Source: Thiopontia sp964415865
Lineage (GTDB): Bacteria > Pseudomonadota > Gammaproteobacteria > GCF-002020875
NCBI GenBank assembly: GCA_964415865.1
Contig: CAYQBY010000004.1
Coordinates: 1 to 64,000, forward strand
Reading direction: 5' to 3'
DNA length: 64,000 bases
In this document: positions 57,504 to 64,000 of the stretch, in pieces
How the letters are laid out: each line of letters opens with the position of its first letter
How positions within the stretch are numbered: position 1 is the stretch's first letter
Made by a program: the position numbers and the translations under genes
The notes under the pieces: model-generated
The model's input: the letters and a program-made list of their open reading frames with translations, nothing else
The model's database searches: none
Told to the model about the DNA's origin: nothing

Positions 57504-58436
57504 TCAGAAATCTTCACTAAATGCCTCACGATATGACTCTCTGAACTGATCCATTGTGAAGTGATGGTTCTGGGTTCCATGGGTACCTATCTTTATGGAT
57601 CCTAGCAGTGAGGCAATCTGCCCAGTGGTCTTCCACTCCATTTCATTAAGTAGCCCAAACAGCAATCCTGCGCGGAAAGCATCGCCACAACCTGTTGGAT
57701 CCAGTGTATGCTCAACAGAAACTGCTGGAATATCAATACGATGCCCTCCGGTGTAGATAACAGATCCCTCTCCCCCTCGGGTAACTATCAACGCATCCAC
57801 ACGTTCTGCAATCTCCACTGCGCTCAATCCGGTACGCTCCTGCATCAGAGCAGACTCATAATCATTTACTGCAATCCAGGTCGCCTGATCAATAAATTGA
57901 ATAAGGTCCTCCTTGCCAAACATCGGCAACCCCTGCCCCGGATCAAAAACAAACGGAATATCTGCCTCCGCAAACTGGGTGGCATGCTCTACCATCCCAT
58001 CGCGCCCATCAGGTGAGACAATTCCCAGAGAGACCCCGGCAATATCAGAGACAGAGTTGAGGTGTGATGAATTCATGGCGCCCGGATGAAATGCCGTTAT
58101 CTGATTATCATCCATATCTGTGGTAATAAAGGCCTGGGCGGTATAGCTATCAGCAACCTCTTGCAGACCCTTGGTTGAAATTCCAGACTTCTCCATCCAT
58201 GCACGATATGGCGCAAAATCGGCGCCAACAGTCGCCATTGGGATGGATTGTGCTCCCAACAGGTTCAGATTATAGGCAATGTTGCCGGCTGTGCCTCCAA
58301 ACTCACGGCGCATCTCCGGGACCAGAAAAGAGACATTCAACATATGCACCTTGTCCGGCAGAATATGATTCTTAAACTTGTCAGGAAAAACCATAATCTG
58401 GTCAAAGGCGTAAGAGCCGCATATAAGTGCTGTCAT
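57504..58436 (-). CDS. PfkB-family carbohydrate/nucleoside kinase, adenosine-kinase-like
   Basis: A 310-residue ribokinase-fold enzyme. It has an N-terminal GSYAFDQIM, GGTAGNIAYNLNLLG substrate motif, and the C-terminal DPTGCGDAFRAGLLFG with the catalytic Asp. The adenosine-kinase-like subgroup in proteobacteria is suggested by ALICGSYAFD and VKDKF-like HILPDKVHMLNVSF. It is 18 bp downstream of gcvPB, so may be co-transcribed with the glycine cleavage genes. Adenosine salvage after SAM-dependent methylation would fit one-carbon metabolism but is inference. Confidence 0.85.
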   Translation of the reverse strand: MTALICGSYAFDQIMVFPDKFKNHILPDKVHMLNVSFLVPEMRREFGGTAGNIAYNLNLLGAQSIPMATVGADFAPYRAWMEKSGISTKGLQEVADSYTAQAFITTDMDDNQITAFHPGAMNSSHLNSVSDIAGVSLGIVSPDGRDGMVEHATQFAEADIPFVFDPGQGLPMFGKEDLIQFIDQATWIAVNDYESALMQERTGLSAVEIAERVDALIVTRGGEGSVIYTGGHRIDIPAVSVEHTLDPTGCGDAFRAGLLFGLLNEMEWKTTGQIASLLGSIKIGTHGTQNHHFTMDQFRESYREAFSEDF

Positions 58437-58454
58437 TTTCTGTCTATTCCTTAG

Positions 58455-59930
58455 TTACTGTTTATACCAATTGAGATCCAACTCTCGTGCTGCACGCACA
58501 TCATCCAGACGCCTTACTGGCAGCGTCCATGGAGCACCCTTTACCTGATCCGGTGAATCTTTTGCCTCCTGCAGGATCTGCACCATGGCATCCACAAACG
58601 CATCAAGAGTCTCCTTGTCCTCTGTCTCTGTTGGCTCAATCAACAGACACTCCGGAACCAGCAGAGGAAAATATGTGGTTGGGGCATGGTGACCGTAATC
58701 CAGTAGACGCTTGGCAAAATCCATTGCCGACACCCCAAGTTCCTTTGCCTCTCTCTTCAACGTGACAATAAATTCATGGGTGGCACGCCGCTCGGGAATT
58801 GCAAGAGAAAAACCGGCCTGCTCCATCTTCTTCATCAGATAGTTGGCATTCAAAACCGAATAGTCTGCTACCCGTTCCATACCATCTGTACCCAACATCT
58901 TTGCATAGACATAGGCACGCAACAGTATTCCAACGTTTCCACTCCACGCAGAGAGACGACCAATACTCTCCGGACAGTCATTCTCATCCATCCAACCATA
59001 CTCTGCTGCCTGACCAGACGAGTCAGCATCTATCTTTTTAACCATAGGGATTGGCAGATATGGAGCCAATCGACTGTTTGCAACCACCGGACCTGCACCC
59101 GGTCCACCACCACCATGCGGGGTTGAAAAGGTCTTATGAACATTGATATGGATAACATCGAATCCCATATCACCGGGACGTGTCTTGCCAAGAATCGCGT
59201 TCAGATTAGCGCCATCATAGTAAAGCAGTCCTCCTGCCTTATGCATGATGTCAGCAATCTCCTCGATCCTGCGCTCAAATACACCGAGGGTGGATGGGTT
59301 TGTCAGCATAATTCCTGCCGTCTGTGGCCCAACCACCTCGCGCAGGGCGGCCACATCCACATCACCAGAGTCATTGGTCGGGATCTCCCTAACCTTATAG
59401 CCACACATAACCGCAGAGGCAGGATTTGTTCCATGTGCAGCATCAGGCACCAAAATCTCATTCCTGTCATCATCATCCCGGGCATCGTGATATGCACGAA
59501 TCATTGCAACCCCGGCAAATTCACCCTGTGCACCTGCCGCAGGTGTCAGTGAGGCAGCCTCCATTCCAGTTACCTGCTGCAGCATCTCCTGTAGCTCATA
59601 TAAACACGCCATCACCCCCTGCCCTAAAGCTGCATCACTTGCAGGATGACGATTTAAAAAACCAGACTGCATCGCCAGTGTATTGGAGCTGCGCGGATTG
59701 TACTTCATGGTGCACGAACCCAGAGGGTAGAAGTTAGTATCAATCGAGAAGTTTTTCTGTGAAAGCCGCGTATAGTGACGCACAGCCTGCAGCTCGGATA
59801 CTTCAGGCAACTGTACCTCTGCTCTTCTTTTCAGTGATTCAGGAATGGTATCTAGCGAATAACCGGAATCAACAATCCTTTGTGCTCTATTCTCTCTGCC
59901 CGGCTCTGAACGCTCGAAAATCAACATCAC
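58455..59930 (-). CDS. gcvPB: Glycine dehydrogenase (decarboxylating) subunit 2
   Basis: A 491-residue C-terminal half of split P-protein. The PLP Lys is in [33 protein letters not shown] and [14 protein letters not shown] are conserved. With GcvPA it decarboxylates glycine and loads the aminomethyl group on GcvH. The start overlaps gcvPA by 4 bp. Confidence 0.97.
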   Translation of the reverse strand: MMLIFERSEPGRENRAQRIVDSGYSLDTIPESLKRRAEVQLPEVSELQAVRHYTRLSQKNFSIDTNFYPLGSCTMKYNPRSSNTLAMQSGFLNRHPASDAALGQGVMACLYELQEMLQQVTGMEAASLTPAAGAQGEFAGVAMIRAYHDARDDDDRNEILVPDAAHGTNPASAVMCGYKVREIPTNDSGDVDVAALREVVGPQTAGIMLTNPSTLGVFERRIEEIADIMHKAGGLLYYDGANLNAILGKTRPGDMGFDVIHINVHKTFSTPHGGGGPGAGPVVANSRLAPYLPIPMVKKIDADSSGQAAEYGWMDENDCPESIGRLSAWSGNVGILLRAYVYAKMLGTDGMERVADYSVLNANYLMKKMEQAGFSLAIPERRATHEFIVTLKREAKELGVSAMDFAKRLLDYGHHAPTTYFPLLVPECLLIEPTETEDKETLDAFVDAMVQILQEAKDSPDQVKGAPWTLPVRRLDDVRAARELDLNWYKQ

Positions 59931-61300
59931 TCGCCCTCCTCAGCCAATACGGCCTCAAGCGCTACTGTAAACCGCTCTATGTCAGAGTCACTGCGTAGTT
60001 CTGTGGCACAGACCAAAAGAGCGTTCTCGCCGAGCTCTGGATAATTCTCAGCCAGCGCAATGCCGCCTACAATATCCTGCCAAACCAGTGCAGCCAGAAC
60101 CTCATCAGCCGGTTTTGGCAGATTAATTACTAGCTCATGAAAAAATGGGGATGTGAAGTTCTGGGTAACCCCATCAACGGCAGTCAAACGGTCAGCCAGT
60201 TTGTGGCTATTTTGGTGAGAGCCAGACGCCATCTGTTTCAACCCAGAACCACCCATCAGACTCATAAAAATTGTGGCTGCTGTCACCATCAACCCCTGAT
60301 TAGTACATATATTGGATGTCGCCTTGGAGCGCCGAATATGCTGCTCTCTGGCCTGCAGGGTCAGAGCAAACCCTGGATGATCCTCAAGATCACGGGTCTG
60401 CCCAATCAGACGTCCAGGCAACTGCCTGACCAGTGCTTTTGTAGAGCAGAGGAACCCTAGAAATGGCCCACCTGAAGAGAGCGGAATTCCCAATGGTTGC
60501 CCCTCCCCACAAACAATATCTGCACCCTTCTCGCCCCACTCACCTGGTGGACTCAACAGAGCAATCGCCACAGGATTAACACAACCAATTACCAGCATAC
60601 CGTGTTTATGCGCCATATCAGTTAGGCCATGCACATCCTCGAGCGTACCAAAGTAGCCCGGCAACGGAATTACCAGCGCCGTGTAATCATCTCCCTCCTC
60701 AATATTTAGTGAGCCAGGATCAACCACCCCTTTTTCTATATCATAATCAAGCTCAACCAGCTCAATTCCCTGGTGACGAACCAGGGTATGAACCACCTTT
60801 CTATAGGTTGGGTTCACGGTTTTCGGCATCAGAATGCGTTTTGACTTTGAACGACGATTTGCCCGTACCGCCATCAATACAGCCTCGGCCAGAGCTGATG
60901 CACCATCATAGAGTGAGGCATTCGAAACATCCATTGCCATCAGACTGGATACCATTGATTGATATTCGTAGAGCATCTGCAGGGTACCCTGACTAGCCTC
61001 AGCCTGGTACGGTGTATAGGCAGTATAAAACTCTCCTCTTGTGGCCAACTCCCATACTGCTGCCGGAATATGATGTTGATAGGCACCACCACCAGCAAAG
61101 CAGAGCACTCCATCATCTGCAGCTGCCCGCTCTCGCATCAACTGTCCTATCTCCATTTCACCCATACCATCTTGTGGATTTGCAGGGCTATCAGCGCGCA
61201 GAGATTGTGGAATCTCCTCAAACAGATCATCAATCTGTTGGGCGCCTATGGCATTCAACATGGATGCCGTCTCGGACTGAGTATGGGGAATAAATGGCAT
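59927..61300 (-). CDS. gcvPA: Glycine dehydrogenase (decarboxylating) subunit 1
   Basis: A 457-residue N-terminal half of split P-protein. It has [14 protein letters not shown] at the start, [38 protein letters not shown], and [18 protein letters not shown]. It is a PLP-fold paralogue of gcvPB without the PLP lysine. Three bp after gcvH. Confidence 0.97.
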   Translation of the reverse strand: MPFIPHTQSETASMLNAIGAQQIDDLFEEIPQSLRADSPANPQDGMGEMEIGQLMRERAAADDGVLCFAGGGAYQHHIPAAVWELATRGEFYTAYTPYQAEASQGTLQMLYEYQSMVSSLMAMDVSNASLYDGASALAEAVLMAVRANRRSKSKRILMPKTVNPTYRKVVHTLVRHQGIELVELDYDIEKGVVDPGSLNIEEGDDYTALVIPLPGYFGTLEDVHGLTDMAHKHGMLVIGCVNPVAIALLSPPGEWGEKGADIVCGEGQPLGIPLSSGGPFLGFLCSTKALVRQLPGRLIGQTRDLEDHPGFALTLQAREQHIRRSKATSNICTNQGLMVTAATIFMSLMGGSGLKQMASGSHQNSHKLADRLTAVDGVTQNFTSPFFHELVINLPKPADEVLAALVWQDIVGGIALAENYPELGENALLVCATELRSDSDIERFTVALEAVLAEEGE

Positions 61301-61303
61301 CGA

Positions 61304-61687
61304 CTACTCCGCCTCTACAACTGCAGCATAACCATCTGCATCCAATAACTGATCAAAATCCCCCTCATCAGCGAGCTTGATTTTCATGATCCATGAATCA
61401 TAAGGGGCATCATTAACCTGTTCCGGGCTGTCCATCAGCTCCTCATTAACCTCAACAATCTCGCCACCCAGGGGAGCATATAGATCAGAGGCAGCCTTTA
61501 CCGACTCCACAACCCCACACTCCCCATCTGCTTCAACCTCTACACCAACCTCAGGCAACTCAACAAATACGATATCTCCAAGCAACTCTTGAGCATGGTC
61601 TGTAATACCAATTGTTACAGTTCCTGCATCATTACTTATCCACTCATGGCTCTTGCTATATCTCAGACCAGCTGGAATCTCACTCAT
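61304..61687 (-). CDS. gcvH: Glycine cleavage system H protein
   Basis: A 127-residue lipoyl carrier. The lipoylated Lys is in [19 protein letters not shown] (about K64). [36 protein letters not shown] is typical. It shuttles the aminomethyl group between P, T and L proteins. It lies 26 bp after gcvT. Confidence 0.97.
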   Translation of the reverse strand: MSEIPAGLRYSKSHEWISNDAGTVTIGITDHAQELLGDIVFVELPEVGVEVEADGECGVVESVKAASDLYAPLGGEIVEVNEELMDSPEQVNDAPYDSWIMKIKLADEGDFDQLLDADGYAAVVEAE

Positions 61688-61713
61688 TTAACTCTCCCTC
61701 TTAAACTCTACAA

Positions 61714-62808
61714 TTAATTAACAGATTTACCATCCCGTACAAACATCGGCTTACCAATAGTTGCCGGGATCCGCCTACCTCTAATATCTACATCACAACT
61801 GCCTGTAACTGATGACTCAATACGGGCAAGTGCTATGGTTTGTTTCAGGGTTGGTGAAAACCCTCCACTTGTAACCTCACCAACCTCTCTATCACCAACA
61901 AACAATTTCTGGTGAGAACGCATTACCCCTCTACCATCAAGCAACAGACCAACCAACTTACGCGGCACACCACTGGCTTTTTGCTGTTCCAGAGCTAACC
62001 GCCCAATAAAATCTCGACTCTCGGGGTCCAGCGCAACTGTCCATGATAGTGCAGACTCCAACGGTGTTGTCTCCTCTGTCATGTCTACACCATAAAGCAT
62101 CATACCTGCCTCGAGACGCAGGGTATCTCTGGCGCCCAGACCACATGGCTCAACACCCGCGTCCACCATTGCCTGCCAGAACGGTTCTGCATCTGCGTGC
62201 GGCAACATCACCTCAAAGCCATCTTCACCGGTGTATCCAGTACGGGCAATAAAACCCTCTTCCACCTCAGCAGCATAAAAACGATCCAGAGACTCAACCG
62301 TATCGCGAGACTCATCTTTCAGCCACTGCAATATAATTGAGCGTGCCTCTGGCCCCTGCAGAGCCACCATGGACAACTCTAGTCTCTCGGTTAATTCTGC
62401 ATCAAACCCAGAGAGCTTATCTTGCATCCAGGCCAGATCATTGGTTCTGGTTGCTGCATTGGTAACTATCCGAAAGTTATCTTGCCCCATCCAGTAGACA
62501 ATCAGGTCATCAATCACCCCCCCCTGCTCATTCAACATACAAGAGTAGAGAGCCTTGCCTTCGGTTTTTAGGCGAGCAACATCATTGGCTAATAGTTTTT
62601 GCAGATAATTGGTGGCATCCGCTCCAGCAAGATCGCTGACAACCATATGAGACACATCAAACATGCCAGCCCTGTTACGAATCTGATGGTGCTCATCCAC
62701 CTGTGAACCATAATGAAGTGGCATCTCCCAGCCGGAGAAATCGACCATCTTCGCACCTGCACGCTTATGTGCTTCATTGAGTGCGGTCTTCTTTAATTCC
62801 TGTGACAT
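61714..62808 (-). CDS. gcvT: Aminomethyltransferase (glycine cleavage T protein)
   Basis: A 364-residue folate-dependent enzyme releasing ammonia and methylene-tetrahydrofolate. It has MVDFSGWEMPLHYGSQVDEHHQIR, FDVSHM, GYTGEDGFEVMLP and LRLEAGMMLYGVDM. It is first in gcvT-H-PA-PB and directly behind the glycine riboswitch. Lipoamide dehydrogenase (L protein) is not in the window. Confidence 0.97.
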   Translation of the reverse strand: MSQELKKTALNEAHKRAGAKMVDFSGWEMPLHYGSQVDEHHQIRNRAGMFDVSHMVVSDLAGADATNYLQKLLANDVARLKTEGKALYSCMLNEQGGVIDDLIVYWMGQDNFRIVTNAATRTNDLAWMQDKLSGFDAELTERLELSMVALQGPEARSIILQWLKDESRDTVESLDRFYAAEVEEGFIARTGYTGEDGFEVMLPHADAEPFWQAMVDAGVEPCGLGARDTLRLEAGMMLYGVDMTEETTPLESALSWTVALDPESRDFIGRLALEQQKASGVPRKLVGLLLDGRGVMRSHQKLFVGDREVGEVTSGGFSPTLKQTIALARIESSVTGSCDVDIRGRRIPATIGKPMFVRDGKSVN

Positions 62809-62867
62809 ATCCTGGCTCTTGGTCTATTGCTAACGCAGCCATATACAAAGCGCATACAGCGACAACA

Positions 62868-63046
62868 AACCCCTCTGTCCGGGAACCTGAGAGATTGGGC
62901 AAACTATTTAAAATCTGCCTTCCCCTTCGGTAGATCATGCCGATCTTCTCCAGAGCCAGTATTTAGATATCGTAGTCCTTTTGCCTGAGCGTTTCCGGGC
63001 TGTTGCGCCTTCGGCGGCCTGCTAGAGCAGACTCTCTCCCACGATC
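62868..63046 (-). promoter_or_regulatory. Tandem glycine riboswitch
   Basis: Within the 331-bp gap between pepP and gcvT, the minus strand shows two glycine aptamers. The first starts GGGAGAGAGTC (63040 downward), has GCCGCCGAAGGCGC, then ACGCTCAGGCAAAAGGAC. The second starts CTGGAGAAGATC (about 62961), has CACCGAAGG-like CTACCGAAGGGG, and ends CAATCTCTCAGG with GGACAGAGGGG (to 62870). This is the usual cooperative glycine sensor that switches on gcvT operons. A TAGAAT -10 box at 63068-63063 lies just upstream. The expression platform falls in 62809-62868, about 60 nt, not resolved by eye. Confidence 0.93.
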
Positions 63047-63139
63047 TGAAACTGAGCTGAAAATTCTACCCTGATCCGCAAGGTAGTGCCATTCAGATTT
63101 TAAATAGGTAGAAAATTATTGATTGATGTCCAAGCGAAC

Positions 63140-64000
63140 TCAACGAGACATGAATGATTCAATCTCGTCAGCACTCTTGGGGGCGCCATCAGTTATAACC
63201 TCACACCCCTGACTGGTTACTACAACATCATCCTCGATTCGAATACCAATCCCCTGCCATTTCCTGGCAACTCCCTTCATCCCTTGCGGGATATAGAGCC
63301 CTGGCTCAACTGTCATCACCATTCCCGGCTCCAGTTGACGCCACTTTCCATCCACCTTGTATTCACCTACATCATGAACATCCATTCCAAGCCAATGGCT
63401 GGTTTGGTGCATATAGAATCTTTTGTATTTCTCATCTTTGATCAGACTATTCAGGTCTCCCTTTAGAATTTTCAGCTCCAACAACCCTTTGGTTACAGCC
63501 CTTACAGCAGCACGGTGGGGAGCATCAAAACGTCTGCCCGGGCGAATCTGCCTGATTGCCATCTTTTGTGCAGCCAGAACGATCTCATAGAGCTGGCGTT
63601 GCACCGTAGAGAAACGACCATTAACAGGGAATGTACGAGTGATGTCTGCAGCATATCCATCATACTCGGCACCTGCATCAATCAATACCAGCTCACCATC
63701 CTGCAGATAGTTACTATTTTTGATGTAGTGAAGTGTACAGGCACTGTTTCCCCCGGCCACAATCGAGTCATAGGCAACAGTTCGTACTCCATGAGTTGAA
63801 AACTCATGAAGAATCTCTCCCTCTACCTCTGATTCAACCATCTCTGGCCGGCAATATCTCATCGCCCTGCGATGTGCTGCAACTGTAATAGCTGCAGCTT
63901 TTTTCATAAGACGGATCTCTGCAGCTGACTTGATCAGGCGCATCTCATGCAACAGTGGATCCAGCAACTGTACCGTCTGTGGAGTCACAATACCGGCACG
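63140..64000 (-). CDS. pepP: Xaa-Pro aminopeptidase, 5' part outside the window
   Basis: The C-terminal catalytic domain of an M24B metalloprotease. The frame is open to the window edge, with about 287 codons visible against a usual length of about 440, so the N-terminal creatinase-like domain is beyond 64000. Metal ligands and active-site residues are seen in LVLIDAGAEYDGYAADITRTFPV, the HWLGMDVHDVG histidine, TVEPGLYIP and GIRIEDDVVV. It removes N-terminal residues preceding proline. It precedes the glycine riboswitch on the same strand. Confidence 0.92.
   Translation of the reverse strand, partial: RAGIVTPQTVQLLDPLLHEMRLIKSAAEIRLMKKAAAITVAAHRRAMRYCRPEMVESEVEGEILHEFSTHGVRTVAYDSIVAGGNSACTLHYIKNSNYLQDGELVLIDAGAEYDGYAADITRTFPVNGRFSTVQRQLYEIVLAAQKMAIRQIRPGRRFDAPHRAAVRAVTKGLLELKILKGDLNSLIKDEKYKRFYMHQTSHWLGMDVHDVGEYKVDGKWRQLEPGMVMTVEPGLYIPQGMKGVARKWQGIGIRIEDDVVVTSQGCEVITDGAPKSADEIESFMSR

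Overview
The window reads as a chromosomal segment of a gammaproteobacterium outside the Enterobacterales. Base composition looks near 50% GC by eye (not computed). The lineage call rests on several gene orders: hemA-prfA-prmC followed by moeB and a JAMM protease; lolB-ispE-tRNA-Gln-prs-rplY-pth-ychF; glyA-nrdR-ribD-ribE-ribBX-ribH-nusB-thiL; dapA-bamC; and a split glycine decarboxylase (gcvPA/gcvPB) behind a tandem glycine riboswitch. A nine-heme cytochrome, NnrS, a divalent-anion transporter and a Gly/Tyr/Pro-rich exported protein suggest a respiratory, possibly sulfur-oxidising lifestyle, but no sulfur-oxidation gene lies in the window and I do not assign a species.

Region 1 (1-12.8 kb) is the accessory part. 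It holds an aldehyde dehydrogenase; a ferrous iron uptake operon (feoA-feoB plus a small Cys-rich membrane protein) with a candidate Fur box and a terminator; a hemerythrin-like protein; a complete AmmeMemoRadiSam set (radical SAM enzyme on the minus strand with a translationally coupled Cys-containing membrane protein, MEMO and AMMECR1 proteins on the plus strand); a nonaheme cytochrome c/cytochrome b fusion with a clear promoter and terminator; two coupled exported proteins; an SLC13 transporter; and a 49-residue membrane protein.

Region 2 (12.8-28.6 kb) has a 102-bp direct repeat in which the 3' end of tRNA-Met and its terminator are duplicated, then conserved housekeeping: ychF, pth, rplY, prs, tRNA-Gln, ispE, lolB and a TPR lipoprotein on the minus strand; hemA, prfA, prmC, moeB and a JAMM peptidase on the plus strand; parC, parE and a CNP1-like exported protein on the minus strand.

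Region 3 (29.2-46.3 kb) carries isoprenoid genes (xseB-ispA-dxs), queD-folE2 (pterin/7-deazaguanine entry), an M61 peptidase and NnrS on the plus strand. The riboflavin/one-carbon operon follows on the minus strand. Then come ettA and efpL, two translation factors, on the plus strand behind a good sigma-70 promoter.

Region 4 (46.3-64 kb) is mostly minus strand: yidD and aroG, purL, a metallo-beta-lactamase-fold protein, bamC, dapA, an AI-2E family permease, a small unknown protein, a LysR regulator, a PfkB-family kinase, gcvPB-gcvPA-gcvH-gcvT and the 5'-truncated pepP. A GcvR-like ACT protein lies divergent to dapA.

The most interesting places are the AmmeMemoRadiSam neighbourhood, with iron-handling genes on one side and a multiheme quinone-type redox protein on the other, and the tRNA-Met duplication. 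No CRISPR array, transposase, integrase or defence system was seen.
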